This document shows, in pieces, positions 48,993-58,149 of a DNA stretch of 58,275 nt. Under the pieces are notes generated by a model. It did not search any database. It was not told the DNA's origin and saw only the letters and a program-made list of their open reading frames with translations. The position numbers were made by a program, and so were the translations under genes. Location: the NCBI GenBank assembly GCA_002429385.1, contig DIZL01000026.1, positions 1-58,275 on the forward strand, read 5' to 3'. Position 1 is the stretch's first letter, and every line of letters starts with the position of its first letter. The DNA is from Prolixibacteraceae bacterium UBA6029. Lineage in GTDB: Bacteria > Bacteroidota > Bacteroidia > Bacteroidales > Prolixibacteraceae.

Positions 48993-50066
48993 ATGAATAA
49001 ATCCGAACTTCTTAAGAAACTACTTCCCGGATTCATCCCCTTGTTTGTATTCATTGCAATCGACGGGATATGGGGTACCCGGGCAGGCCTGATAGCTGCC
49101 CTGTTTATTGGTGTTGGTGAAATGGGTTGGATCAGGATAAAAGAAAAGCGGTTCGATCTTTTCGTATTGTTTGACACAGGCCTACTTGTGGTTCTTGGTT
49201 CTGTTTCAATCTGGCTCGATAATGACATTTTCTTTAAACTAAAACCCGGTCTGGTTGAGTTCATTCTGTGCGCCATATTAGCTGTTTCTGCCTTTTCAAA
49301 ACTGAATATCATAGGGTTAATGACTCAACGATATATGAAAGATATTGAATTGAATGAACTGCAAATCGCACAGTTCAGAAAGACGTTAAAACTGATGCTT
49401 TTTGTGTTCTTCGCACACACCATCCTCGTGTTCTATGCTGCTTTTTATATGTCTGATGCTGCCTGGGCCTTCATTAGTGGAGGATTGTTCTATATATTGT
49501 TTGGGGTCGTTTTTGCTTTCGAATTCATTAAACAAAGACTGAATTCGAGGAAGCCGGTTATTCAGGAGGATGAAGAATGGCTGCCTATTGTAAACGAACA
49601 GGGTGGAATCATTGGCAAAGCACCCCGTTCAGCATGTCACAGGGGCGAAAAACTATTGCATCCGGTTGTCCATTTGCATGTCTTAAACCATCAGAAGCAT
49701 GTTTATCTGCAGAAGAGACCCCTGAATAAACTGGTTCAGCCAGGTAAGTGGGATACTGCAGTGGGTGGTCATATATCGGCTGGAGAAACTCTTGAAAATG
49801 CACTGAAACGTGAAGCCTGGGAAGAGATTGGACTCCATGATTTCTCTGCCCGGCTGGTGAAAACGTATCGTTGGGACAGTCCAATTGAATCTGAACTGGT
49901 ATATGTGTTTGTAAGCCATGATTTCAAATCGATTCACCTGCATTCTGATGAGGTGGAGGAAGGACGTTTCTGGACTCTAAAGCAAATTGATGCAAACATC
50001 GGGAAAGATCTGTTTACCCCGAATTTTGAGTATGAATATCAATTGCTGAAAAAGGAAATATTTTAG
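48993..50066 (+). CDS. Septation-protein-A-like membrane domain fused to a Nudix hydrolase
   Basis: 357-aa product starting at ATG 48993 (MNKSELLKKLLPGFIPLFVF). Residues about 8-180 have five to six hydrophobic helices arranged as in the YciB/IspZ inner-membrane family (GTRAGLIAALFIGVGEMGWI, FDTGLLVVLGSVSIW, PGLVEFILCAILAVSAFS, ALKLMLFVFFAHT). Residues about 190-355 form a Nudix domain of isopentenyl-diphosphate-isomerase-like type (VHLHVLNHQKHVYLQKRPLN) with an intact Nudix box GGHISAGETLENALKREAWE then EIGL. The fusion tethers a Nudix enzyme to the membrane; the substrate is unknown. Converges on the antiporter gene 12 bp away. Confidence 0.85.
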   Translation: MNKSELLKKLLPGFIPLFVFIAIDGIWGTRAGLIAALFIGVGEMGWIRIKEKRFDLFVLFDTGLLVVLGSVSIWLDNDIFFKLKPGLVEFILCAILAVSAFSKLNIIGLMTQRYMKDIELNELQIAQFRKTLKLMLFVFFAHTILVFYAAFYMSDAAWAFISGGLFYILFGVVFAFEFIKQRLNSRKPVIQEDEEWLPIVNEQGGIIGKAPRSACHRGEKLLHPVVHLHVLNHQKHVYLQKRPLNKLVQPGKWDTAVGGHISAGETLENALKREAWEEIGLHDFSARLVKTYRWDSPIESELVYVFVSHDFKSIHLHSDEVEEGRFWTLKQIDANIGKDLFTPNFEYEYQLLKKEIF

Positions 50067-50078
50067 GTGAGTAATGCT

Positions 50079-52349
50079 TTATGCTCTTAGAATAAGAATA
50101 GACGGAGTTTGATTAAGCCAGGAAATTCGTGAATCAACCAATTGCTTCCATCCATCAGTAGATACAATCATCAATTGGAACTGGCCGATAAAAGTTTCGT
50201 CTATAACCTGCCCTTGATTTAATGAAATGTGATTCGGCGCTTCCTGTTCTATGGCCCTGATCGATTCCTTTATTTCAGTGTGGTTTCTGATCAACCCAAT
50301 TGGATCGGCAACCGTAATTTGTGCTTCCGAATTTTTTATGAATCGTTGGATGTATTCAATCAAAGTAATGTCTTTTTCACTGTAAAAAGGCACCATAATC
50401 TGATCGAAGCTCCCCGCATTTTTATCTACAAAAATTCCAACCGGCACTTTGCTGTTCGAAAGAATATTTTGAGTCCGATCGTCGAAAGGTGAATTTCCAA
50501 ATAGTTTTTCCTTGCCAGCTACCTTCTGTATCAGTCGGTCCGGATTCACAATCCGGGTAGTATAACCTAGAATTTTCCCAAGTAGACTACCTTCAAAAAT
50601 CGACTGCCCTATGCCGATGAGTAAAAGGTCGAAATCACCCTGATTGGTTATTTCAGTGATGTCGTCATCAATATTGTCAGAAGCTTTAAAAAGGGTAGTA
50701 ATCTTCTGGTTTAATTCTTCTGATTCCTGAATAACCGGTAAAAAGCTTTCCTTTTCATATTCATCCAAATTGTAATGATGTAATACATTGTTGGGGCAAA
50801 GGTGCAAAGCTGTAACAGAGGTGTTTTCTTTTTGTTTTTTTACCAGGCTGTTTGCCAAACGCAGCAATGATTTACCCGTTTCGGGATTGCCAAAAGATAA
50901 AATAATCTTATATTTCCGCAATTGGCTGATTTTTTCTGAAATAACATTGCTCTTTTCCTTGAATAACCGTGCAATCAGGTCAATAGCCGGACCGGTCATG
51001 AAAGTGGTGACAAGAGCCATGATGACCATCATCGAGAAAATCTGGGGTGAAAGGATGCCCAGATCGTAACCAATATTCAGAACAACCAGTTCCACCAGTC
51101 CCCGTGTGTTCATCAATGCCCCGATGGTCAGGCTGTCGCGCCAGTTTTGACCAACAAATTTTGCGGCCAGTGCACTTCCTAAAAATTTCCCTACAACAGC
51201 CACCAAAATAATCAGTCCGGTTACCTTCCATAAATAGGGTTCATTGAGTAGTCCGATTTCTGTTCTCAACCCGGTGAATACAAAAAACAATGGGAGTAAT
51301 AGTACAAGTGCCACATCTTCTATCTTTTCGATGAACATATTTCTGAATTTCTTGCTATCGGGCATAATTGTTCCGGCCATAAATGCGCCAAACAATGCGT
51401 GAATGCCAATCAATTCGGTTGCATAAGCTGAAAGAATTAAGGTGAGAAAGAAAATAGCCACTACCTGTTTACTCATATTTTCGCGCGAAGGGTATAAATC
51501 GCCTACTCGTTTCAAAAATGGCCCTATTACTTTGATCATTAAAAATACATAACCGACAGCAATGACAATGGTATAAAGTGAACTTACAAACGAGCCTGCT
51601 TTTACAATGGCAATCACAGCAGCCAGCAAACTCCATGCGGTAATATCATCGGTAGCGGCACAAGTAATTACGATAGCTCCCAAATGTGTTTTATGAATTC
51701 CCCTTTCCTGAACGATCCGTGCTAAAACAGGAAATGCAGTGATGCTCATGGCAATTCCGATAAATAATCCGAACGATAGAAATTGAGTGCCTGCAGGGGC
51801 AAAGGTTTGATAAATAAAATATGCTAATCCCAAACCAAGCGCAAACGGGACAATAATACTGGCATGACTGATTACTACAGCTTCGTGAGCTCTGTTTTTT
51901 AATGCCTTCAAATCGAGCTCCATTCCAATCATAAACATAAAAAGGATCAGCCCAATTTGACTTAAAAATTGAAGATTTCCCAAGGATTGTACTGGGAATA
52001 ATGCCTTGGAGAATTCAGGAAAATACATTCCGACCAGAGAAGGTCCCAGCACAATTCCAGCTATAATTTCACCAATCACAGTTGGCTGGCCAATCTTACT
52101 GCAAATCCATCCCAATATACGGGCAACTATTATAATGGTAATTATTTGAGCCAGAAGAATGGCCAACGGATGTTCGAAATTTTTAATAAAGGAACCTAAA
52201 AACTCCATCCATTGACTTTCACCTTCTTTGACTGCCTGAATATTTCTTCCAATTTCCAGTACTTTCCCTTTCTGGACTATCCAATACATCAGCATCGAAA
52301 AACTGCCAATAATACTGATGTAGAAAAATACATTCCTAAATTTTCTCAT
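50079..52349 (-). CDS. CPA2-family cation:proton antiporter with C-terminal USP-like region
   Basis: 756-aa membrane transporter. Residues 1-30 contain a first helix; residues about 55-470 hold some twelve helices of the Na+/H+ exchanger domain, with GQPTVIGEIIAGIVLGPSLV, FMFMIGMELDL, TCAATDDITAWSLLAAVIAI and MNTRGLVELVVLNIG, where the DD pair carries the transported ion. Residues about 480-756 are soluble and resemble universal-stress-protein domains (KIILSFGNPETGKSLLRLAN; VPVGIFVDKNAGSFDQIMVP). Probably K+ or Na+/H+ exchange for pH or salt homeostasis. Confidence 0.9.
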   Translation of the reverse strand: MRKFRNVFFYISIIGSFSMLMYWIVQKGKVLEIGRNIQAVKEGESQWMEFLGSFIKNFEHPLAILLAQIITIIIVARILGWICSKIGQPTVIGEIIAGIVLGPSLVGMYFPEFSKALFPVQSLGNLQFLSQIGLILFMFMIGMELDLKALKNRAHEAVVISHASIIVPFALGLGLAYFIYQTFAPAGTQFLSFGLFIGIAMSITAFPVLARIVQERGIHKTHLGAIVITCAATDDITAWSLLAAVIAIVKAGSFVSSLYTIVIAVGYVFLMIKVIGPFLKRVGDLYPSRENMSKQVVAIFFLTLILSAYATELIGIHALFGAFMAGTIMPDSKKFRNMFIEKIEDVALVLLLPLFFVFTGLRTEIGLLNEPYLWKVTGLIILVAVVGKFLGSALAAKFVGQNWRDSLTIGALMNTRGLVELVVLNIGYDLGILSPQIFSMMVIMALVTTFMTGPAIDLIARLFKEKSNVISEKISQLRKYKIILSFGNPETGKSLLRLANSLVKKQKENTSVTALHLCPNNVLHHYNLDEYEKESFLPVIQESEELNQKITTLFKASDNIDDDITEITNQGDFDLLLIGIGQSIFEGSLLGKILGYTTRIVNPDRLIQKVAGKEKLFGNSPFDDRTQNILSNSKVPVGIFVDKNAGSFDQIMVPFYSEKDITLIEYIQRFIKNSEAQITVADPIGLIRNHTEIKESIRAIEQEAPNHISLNQGQVIDETFIGQFQLMIVSTDGWKQLVDSRISWLNQTPSILILRA

Positions 52350-52473
52350 GCCTTGTATAATTGCTTATGATATCGTATTGAGGTTCAAATATGAATTAAA
52401 AATCCGGAAGACAATTAGACAAATTAGCTGGGAAGAAATAGAATGTAATGAAAGGGCAGAATTTTGTAATAAA

Positions 52474-53202
52474 CTACCGGTTTATTTTGCTGATGAAGTC
52501 GTTACGGTAGGTTTCGCCGAGTGTCAGCACCAGAGGTTTTTCTATTTGAAAATTGATACTGGTCGTTATTTGGTCGTTTGAGAAATACAGAACACAAGTC
52601 AGAGCGATCAGTTCTTTCTTATTGATCCGGCAAAAGTCGGTGGAAGGTAAATGGGAAATGAGCTTCTCAAACGAAATATTTTTCAGTTGCAGGCATGAGC
52701 CGTTGGCCAAAAGGGCAGTCTTATCACGGCTGTCGATTTCCGAAGTTCTGACATATACCAATTGGTCGAAAAACAGCAAGGTGTTTCCTTTATCCGTATT
52801 AAGCAGAATGTGTCCGTGAGTTTTATGTTCGCGACCAGATCGTTGAATGGCTTTGTAAACAGCCTGCTGAAGCCGTTCAAATTTAACTGGTTTTACCACA
52901 TAGTCGATGGCATCAAGATCAAACGCATTGATTGCATAGTCTTTGTAAGCGGTAGTGAAAATTACGGGTTTATCTTTTAGCAAGGCTGCTACCTGAATAC
53001 CATTTATTCCAGGCATTTCAATGTCCAGAATACAAAGGTCGAAATCCAATTCGGGGAACTCTTTCAGGAATACCTCCGGATTGTTAAAAGCCCTGACAAC
53101 CTCGAGTTCAGGTATCTGTTCGCAAAGAAGTTTCAGGTACGAAAGTCCGGGCAACTCATCGTCCAGCAGCAAGCATTTTAACTTTGAATTCAAACAAGTC
53201 AA
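52474..53202 (-). CDS. LytTR-family response regulator
   Basis: 242-aa two-domain regulator. The receiver (about 8-125) has LLLDDE, phospho-acceptor Asp60 in FDLCILDIEMPGINGIQ, TTAYKDYAINAF and VKPVKFERL. The C-terminal LytTR DNA-binding domain (about 140-240) includes LVYVRTSEIDSRDKTALLAN and DFCRINKKELIAL. The start appears to be TTG at 53202, 47 bp inside the kinase gene; a TTG at 53193 is also possible. The pair forms a LytS/LytR-type two-component system. Confidence 0.9.
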   Translation of the reverse strand: MTCLNSKLKCLLLDDELPGLSYLKLLCEQIPELEVVRAFNNPEVFLKEFPELDFDLCILDIEMPGINGIQVAALLKDKPVIFTTAYKDYAINAFDLDAIDYVVKPVKFERLQQAVYKAIQRSGREHKTHGHILLNTDKGNTLLFFDQLVYVRTSEIDSRDKTALLANGSCLQLKNISFEKLISHLPSTDFCRINKKELIALTCVLYFSNDQITTSINFQIEKPLVLTLGETYRNDFISKINR

Positions 53203-53935
53203 TTTTTAAGTTAGCAATAAATACATCCTCTTCAATAAATCGATCGAATTTGAAATGATCATTGTAAATGAGTTTCAGCCTTTGTTCAAGGGCTTCTGTT
53301 CCAAAACCACCCTTCTCCTTTTTGATGGGAGGCTTGACTGATATTTTATTCGCAACGGTGAGGCTAAAAGTGTTGTCATTAAACTCAAAAATGATGGATA
53401 TAAATGCCCCTGAGCTTTGCAAATCAGCATGCTTAAACGCATTCTCAATTAAGTCGGTCGAAATAAACGGAGCAAGTAGGTGCTGATGATATAAGGGTTC
53501 ATTTTCGTTGACTTTCATTTTAACCTTTAGATCGAACAGTGGACTTAACTTGATTTTATTGATTTCAATCAGGTTGAGTGCAAATTCAACTTCCTGCCTG
53601 GGGGTAACGAATTTTTTCCTGCTGTCGTAGAGAATGTAATCTAAAACATTCGATAGTTTATCAAGAGCAAAATAGGTCTGATACGCATGAGACTGAACGG
53701 AATTCAGTATATTCTTGAAGAGATGAGGATTGAGCCTCGCATCCAGATTTTCAAGTTCTATGTGGTTGTATTTGGTCTCAATCTCCTGATATTTTGACTT
53801 CATGACCTGTTTTTCCTGTTCTTTTTTTTTCAGAAGAAACAACAGATATACGATTGCAGCAAGGCAAACCAAAAGCGCACATGCCTCGCTATATACAAGC
53901 CATGATTCCAATATCATGAGAGGTTTCATATCCAT
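53156..53935 (-). CDS. LytS-type sensor histidine kinase
   Basis: 259-aa kinase with one N-terminal membrane helix (ACALLVCLAAIVYLLFLL), a short Lys/Glu coiled coil, and the His_kinase domain LDARLNPHLFKNILNSV, where His71 is the phosphorylation site. The ATP-binding part has LIENAFKHAD (N box) and EKGGFGTEALEQRLKLIYND (G box). No sensor domain exists beyond the single helix. It overlaps the regulator by 47 bp. A TAACTTTG box at 53947-53954 lies very close to the start. Confidence 0.9.
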   Translation of the reverse strand: MDMKPLMILESWLVYSEACALLVCLAAIVYLLFLLKKKEQEKQVMKSKYQEIETKYNHIELENLDARLNPHLFKNILNSVQSHAYQTYFALDKLSNVLDYILYDSRKKFVTPRQEVEFALNLIEINKIKLSPLFDLKVKMKVNENEPLYHQHLLAPFISTDLIENAFKHADLQSSGAFISIIFEFNDNTFSLTVANKISVKPPIKKEKGGFGTEALEQRLKLIYNDHFKFDRFIEEDVFIANLKIDLFEFKVKMLAAGR

Positions 53936-54059
53936 TCTGTTTTTAACAAAGTTAGGGATTTTGTTTCTAAAAACGATCCCTTATTTTTAATCTTAAAATT
54001 AGATATAAAACGATTCAATCTTCTAGGGACAATATTCTTTTATTAGCAGTTCAGGTTGA

Positions 54060-54296
54060 TTACAGCGTCTTGTGCGTTCCGTCGCAATATGGAGGATTTT
54101 TAGTATGCTTGCATTGGCAGAGCCAGGCTTCCTGCTTTTCTGAAATTTTAAACATCACAGGAACGAATTCTGTACCGTGGTGCGATCCGTCGCAGAAGGG
54201 TTGTTTGGCACTTTTACCACAAGCACACCAGAAATAGGGTCCTGATTCAAGGTTTACCTTTGCAGGCATTTTGGCAGCAATAGTTGGTTTAGTCAT
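54060..54296 (-). CDS. CDGSH iron-sulfur domain protein
   Basis: 78-aa protein with two CDGSH-type [2Fe-2S] motifs: CACGKSAKQPFCDGSHHG and CQCKHTKNPPYCDGTHKTL. Each provides three Cys and one His. Members bind redox-active and transferable clusters; the role in this organism is unknown. Single gene divergent from the lactonase gene. Confidence 0.95.
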   Translation of the reverse strand: MTKPTIAAKMPAKVNLESGPYFWCACGKSAKQPFCDGSHHGTEFVPVMFKISEKQEAWLCQCKHTKNPPYCDGTHKTL

Positions 54297-54370
54297 ACAG
54301 ATTGATTTTACTGATTAATTCTTAAATTTGAATTCTATAAACATTTAATAAAGCATGTTCAGATTAGTTA

Positions 54371-54378
54371 TAAATTTG
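54371..54378 (+). promoter_or_regulatory. Promoter -7 box of the lactonase gene
   Basis: TAAATTTG, exact TAnnTTTG, 17 bp before the ATG at 54396. A second TAAATTTG lies at 54324-54331. Confidence 0.55.
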
Positions 54379-54395
54379 CATAAAATATTCTTCAC

Positions 54396-55517
54396 ATGAA
54401 GCTATTACTCTTTATTTTATTCGGAATACTGCTCGCAGGAATACCTGCCGTTGCAAAAAAACATATTGTGTACGTGGGAACTTATACCAAAGGAGTGGGG
54501 GATGGTATTTTTGTGTATTCGTTCAACGACCAGAGCGGCAGACTGACAAACCTTAAAAAACCTGCAGTCATTAATAATCCTTCCTATCTGACTATCTCAG
54601 CAGATAAAAAATACCTCTATGCGGTGGAGGAACTGTCCAATCTGGACTCAAGCAAAAGTGGCGGTGTTTCTGCCTTCCGCATCGAAAAAGATCTGAAGCT
54701 GTCTTTAATCAATCATGTTCTGACACATGGCGCTGATCCCTGTCATCTGACGATTTCACCCGACGGGAAGAAGATGGTCGTCTCAAATTATTCCGGTGGA
54801 AGTCTTTCCATGTTCAATGTGCTTCCTGACGGAAGCCTCTCGGAGATGGTCCAACGCATTCAGGATACAGGCAGCGGCCCTTTTCCCGGACGACAAACCG
54901 GACCTCATGCCCATTCGGCACAGTTCAATGCTACCGGGAAACTCTTGTTTGCGGCAGATCTGGGTATTGATGAGCTTAAAATATACAATGTCGGGGTGGG
55001 GGAGATTGCCTATAATCCTGATTCGCAACCTTTCGTCAAGCTGGCTCCGGGATCGGGTCCGCGTCATTTTGATTTCTCTCCTGACGGACGTTTTATCTAT
55101 GTCATCTGTGAGCTAAACTCCACCATTGAGGTTCTGATGAAATACGGGGGCGAATGGAAACAAGTACAGACCATAAAAACGATTCCGAAAGATTATAAGG
55201 GAGAGAACTGGTGTGCCGATATTCACCTGTCCCCCGACGGACGGTTTGTCTATGGATCGAACCGCGGACATAACAGCATCTCTGTATTCAAACGTGACCC
55301 CACCAATGGGAAATTGGTATGGGCACAAACTGTTTCGGTTGAAGGAAACTGGCCTCGTAATTTTACCATCGATCCCACTGGCCGTTTTATCCTGGTAGCC
55401 AACGAGAAAAGCAATGATATTACAGTGTTCCGAATCGATGAACCCTCCGGGAAAATAGCCTATACCGGATTCAAAGTTCCCAATCAATCGCCTGTTTGTT
55501 TAAAGTTCCTGAGATAG
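54396..55517 (+). CDS. Secreted lactonase family beta-propeller (6-phosphogluconolactonase-like)
   Basis: 373-aa protein with a signal peptide (LLLFILFGILLAGIPAVA). It forms the seven-bladed YbhE/Pgl-type propeller: VYVGTYTKGVGDGIFVYSFN, LTISADKKYLYAVEEL, DPCHLTISPDGKKMVVSNYS, GPHAHSAQFNATGKLLFAAD, GPRHFDFSPDGRFIYVICEL, LSPDGRFVYGSNRGHNSISV and WPRNFTIDPTGRFILVANEK. The export signal means the substrate is a periplasmic lactone or sugar derivative rather than the cytosolic pentose-phosphate intermediate. Confidence 0.9.
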   Translation: MKLLLFILFGILLAGIPAVAKKHIVYVGTYTKGVGDGIFVYSFNDQSGRLTNLKKPAVINNPSYLTISADKKYLYAVEELSNLDSSKSGGVSAFRIEKDLKLSLINHVLTHGADPCHLTISPDGKKMVVSNYSGGSLSMFNVLPDGSLSEMVQRIQDTGSGPFPGRQTGPHAHSAQFNATGKLLFAADLGIDELKIYNVGVGEIAYNPDSQPFVKLAPGSGPRHFDFSPDGRFIYVICELNSTIEVLMKYGGEWKQVQTIKTIPKDYKGENWCADIHLSPDGRFVYGSNRGHNSISVFKRDPTNGKLVWAQTVSVEGNWPRNFTIDPTGRFILVANEKSNDITVFRIDEPSGKIAYTGFKVPNQSPVCLKFLR

Positions 55518-55562
55518 TTTAAACTTTTGAGACTATGCCTTTCATCGAATTAAAGCTAATTG

Positions 55563-55594
55563 TTTGCAGAATTGAATTTGTTGTAATAACTTTG
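55563..55594 (+). promoter_or_regulatory. Promoter of mazEF
   Basis: TTTG (55563-55566), 20 bp, TAACTTTG (55587-55594): a full-consensus promoter ending 20 bp before the mazE ATG. Confidence 0.8.
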
Positions 55595-55614
55595 TAATCA
55601 CAAATAGTGTAATT

Positions 55615-55860
55615 ATGGACGTGTCGGTAATTCAAATAGGCAATTCTAAAGGAATAAGGTTAAGCAAAACCCTTCTTGAAAAATATAATATTCAGGATAC
55701 CGTTGAGTTGATCATGGAAAAGGGCTACTTCATTGTAAAGCCTAAGGTTTCTCCTAGAAAGGGATGGGAAAAAGCTTTTAAGAAAATGCATGACAATGAT
55801 GATGATAAGCTTTTGATATTGGATGTCTTTGATGATGAAAGTTTTGAAGAATGGAGCTAA
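55615..55860 (+). CDS. mazE: MazE-type antitoxin (AbrB/SpoVT fold)
   Basis: 81-aa antitoxin with the swapped-hairpin DNA-binding start VSVIQIGNSKGIRLSKTLLE then KYNIQDTVELIMEKGYFIVKP, followed by an acidic C-terminal tail (DDDKLLILDVFDDESFEEWS) that would wrap the toxin. The gene ends 10 bp inside the toxin gene. It has a consensus promoter 20 bp upstream. Confidence 0.94.
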   Translation: MDVSVIQIGNSKGIRLSKTLLEKYNIQDTVELIMEKGYFIVKPKVSPRKGWEKAFKKMHDNDDDKLLILDVFDDESFEEWS

Positions 55861-56174
55861 GACAATATCAGATCGTATTGGTCAATCTTGATCCCACTGT
55901 GGGTAGTGAGATTAAAAAGACTCGTCCCTGTGTAATTATTTCGCCTGATGAAATGAATAAACATCTGCGAACGGTAATTATTGCCCCGATGACAAGTCAA
56001 TCGAAAACCTATCCGACAAGGGTTGAAGTAATTCGCGATCATAGAACAAGCTGGGTTATAATTGATCAGGTACGTACTATTGATAAACAAAGAATTATGA
56101 AAACTCTGGATGAATTGTCGGCTAAGGAAATCATACAAGTGAAGTGCATTATAAGGGAAACATTTGTAAATTAA
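55851..56174 (+). CDS. mazF: MazF/PemK-type endoribonuclease toxin
   Basis: 107-aa mRNA interferase. Family features are RQYQIVLVNLDPTVGSEIKK, TRPCVIISPDEMNKHLRTVI, with the catalytic Arg in KKTRP near residue 25, the APMTSQSKTYPTRVEV strand with the conserved Thr, and VIIDQVRTIDKQRI. Start ATG overlaps mazE by 10 bp. The stop is adjacent to the convergent folE stop, with no spacer. Confidence 0.95.
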   Translation: MELRQYQIVLVNLDPTVGSEIKKTRPCVIISPDEMNKHLRTVIIAPMTSQSKTYPTRVEVIRDHRTSWVIIDQVRTIDKQRIMKTLDELSAKEIIQVKCIIRETFVN

Positions 56175-56789
56175 TTATCCCTTAATCAGCCTGATAAACT
56201 CCTCCCGAGTGGCTACCCGCTCAAAGGCCCCTGTAAAGTCGGACGTAGTAGTTGTTGAATTCTGTTTCTGAACCCCGCGCATTTGCATACAAAGGTGCTG
56301 CGCTTCAATGACTACAGCCACTCCAAGCGGGTTGAGCGTATTCTGTATACATTCTTTAATCTGTGTAGTCAGTCGTTCCTGAACCTGGAGACGACGAGCA
56401 TAAGCGTCCACCACGCGGGCAATCTTACTGAGCCCGGTGATATATCCATTGGGGATGTACCCGATATGAGCCTTGCCGATAAATGGAAGCATGTGGTGTT
56501 CGCACATCGAATAAATCTCGATATCCTTTACAATCACCATCTGTCGGTAATCTTCCTTAAAACAGGCCGAGCGAAGAATCTCCTCCGGATCCTGTTCGTA
56601 TCCCTGCAACAGGAACTGCATGGATTTGGCAACACGTATGGGAGTCTGTTTCAGTCCCTCCCGGGACGAGTTCTCTCCCAGTAAATCGATGATTTTCTTA
56701 TAATACTCGCTTAGCTTTGCAGTTGTCTCCGGATCGTAACTTTCAACTTTCCGGTAGTTGCCATCTTCACCGTTTAACGAAAATTCCAT
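56175..56789 (-). CDS. folE: GTP cyclohydrolase I
   Basis: First step of tetrahydrofolate synthesis, GTP to dihydroneopterin triphosphate. The 204-aa product has TPIRVAKSMQFLLQGYEQDP, the signature SMCEHHMLPFIGKAHIGYIP with the zinc Cys and His near residue 115, SKIARVVDAYARRLQVQERL, and the second zinc Cys in AQHLCMQMRGVQK. Length and zinc ligands are intact. A TACCTTTG box lies 45 bp upstream on its strand. Confidence 0.97.
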   Translation of the reverse strand: MEFSLNGEDGNYRKVESYDPETTAKLSEYYKKIIDLLGENSSREGLKQTPIRVAKSMQFLLQGYEQDPEEILRSACFKEDYRQMVIVKDIEIYSMCEHHMLPFIGKAHIGYIPNGYITGLSKIARVVDAYARRLQVQERLTTQIKECIQNTLNPLGVAVVIEAQHLCMQMRGVQKQNSTTTTSDFTGAFERVATREEFIRLIKG

Positions 56790-56833
56790 AAGTGTATTTT
56801 TCTGTAAACTTTATTTTTTGCACCACGCAACCG

Positions 56834-56841
56834 CAAAGGTA
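56834..56841 (-). promoter_or_regulatory. Promoter -7 box of folE
   Basis: TACCTTTG on the minus strand (CAAAGGTA on plus), exact TAnnTTTG match. Confidence 0.6.
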
Positions 56842-56937
56842 ATAAGTTCAGTCTTTGAAGTGTTCTGAATCCCGGAAATTATCCAAAAGAGTTCAGAAAG
56901 AGATTGCTTCCATGATTACTGAAAACAGTATATAAAA

Positions 56938-56970
56938 TTGACACCTGATGATCAGATTTTTTTACTTTTG
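56938..56970 (+). promoter_or_regulatory. Upstream promoter in the folE/hldD gap
   Basis: TTG (56938-56940), 22 bp, TACTTTTG (56963-56970). It lies 214 bp before hldD, implying either a long leader or a small RNA. The gap 56790-57183 otherwise holds an AT-rich stretch (TAATATATTTATTAAATATA) and no gene. Confidence 0.5.
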
Positions 56971-57089
56971 CATCTGATTTTAGATATTGTCTTTCCGACA
57001 GTCAGAAATATTAAATAATATATTTATTAAATATATGTATTTCAGGGGGTTGTATTAATATGTCTTTAACTGTGAAAATAAGTTAATTT

Positions 57090-57097
57090 TATTTTTG
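57090..57097 (+). promoter_or_regulatory. Possible proximal promoter -7 box of hldD
   Basis: TATTTTTG, 86 bp before the ATG at 57184; -33 element not clear. Confidence 0.4.
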
Positions 57098-57183
57098 TTT
57101 TCGTACAATATAGGTGACAAATCGAAGTTTGTACTACTGAAAACAATGTCTCAGAAATTAACTAACGTTAATTAACTGTATTT

Positions 57184-58149
57184 ATGATTGTAGTTACCGG
57201 AGCCGCTGGTTTTATTGGAAGTTATATTGTTGGGAAACTTAACCGTGATGGATTTAAAGACATTGTACTAGTCGATAAATACGACGATCCCCTCAAATTT
57301 CAGAATTATCAGACAAAAACATATACAGAAATGGTCGATCGGGATGATTTCTTTGACTGGTTAGCCGGTCATGAGAAGCAAGTCCAGATCATCATCCATT
57401 TGGGTGCCCGTACCGACACCATTGGCCAGGAGCCCGAAATATACCAGCAACTGAATCTGGAATATTCCCAAAAAATATGGAATGCCTGTGTCCGTTATGG
57501 TTTGCCCCTGGTGTATGCTTCTTCTGCCTCCACTTATGGTGACGGGCACTTCGGATTTAAAGACGACCATTCGCTTATTCCTGAATTGAAACCAATGAAC
57601 CTGTATGCCCAGTCGAAACATGATTTCGACTGCTGGGCGCTGAACCAAAAACAACAACCTTCCTTTTGGGCCGGACTAAAATTCTTCAATGTATTTGGTC
57701 CAAACGAATACCACAAGGATCGAATGGCCTCAGTGATCTTTCAGGCCTTTAATACCATTACCGAATCGGGCAGCATGAATCTGTTCCGTTCGCACCATCC
57801 TGATTTTAAAGACGGTGAACAGGTCCGCGATTTTGTTTATGTCGAAGATGTGGCCAAGGTCATCCTGTTCTTTATGAATCACCGTGAAAATTCAGGGATC
57901 TACAATGTCGGAACCGGTCAGGCACGTTCTTACCTTAGTTTAACCCGCGCCGTATTTAATGCCATGGAAAAGACTGAAAGTATTGGCTTTATTGATACTC
58001 CTGATGATTTGCGGGGTAAATATCAATATTATACCTGTGCCAATATCGAAAAGTTAAGAGGAATCGGCTACTCTGAATCCTTCTATACCCTCGAAGATGG
58101 CATTCGTGATTATGTCTGCAATTACCTGACTCCTGGAACCTGTTATTAG
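57184..58149 (+). CDS. hldD: ADP-L-glycero-D-manno-heptose 6-epimerase
   Basis: Short-chain dehydrogenase-type epimerase that makes ADP-L-glycero-heptose for the LPS core. The 321-aa product starts with the NAD loop VVTGAAGFIGSYIVGKLNRD, then VLVDKYDDPLKF with the adenine-binding Asp, IIHLGARTDT near residue 73, the catalytic Ser region YASSASTYGDG near residue 118 and the YxxxK motif in YAQSKHDFD near residue 140. FFNVFGPNEYHKDRMASV is characteristic of HldD. The stop is 126 bp from the window end; nothing else is visible there. Confidence 0.95.
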   Translation: MIVVTGAAGFIGSYIVGKLNRDGFKDIVLVDKYDDPLKFQNYQTKTYTEMVDRDDFFDWLAGHEKQVQIIIHLGARTDTIGQEPEIYQQLNLEYSQKIWNACVRYGLPLVYASSASTYGDGHFGFKDDHSLIPELKPMNLYAQSKHDFDCWALNQKQQPSFWAGLKFFNVFGPNEYHKDRMASVIFQAFNTITESGSMNLFRSHHPDFKDGEQVRDFVYVEDVAKVILFFMNHRENSGIYNVGTGQARSYLSLTRAVFNAMEKTESIGFIDTPDDLRGKYQYYTCANIEKLRGIGYSESFYTLEDGIRDYVCNYLTPGTCY

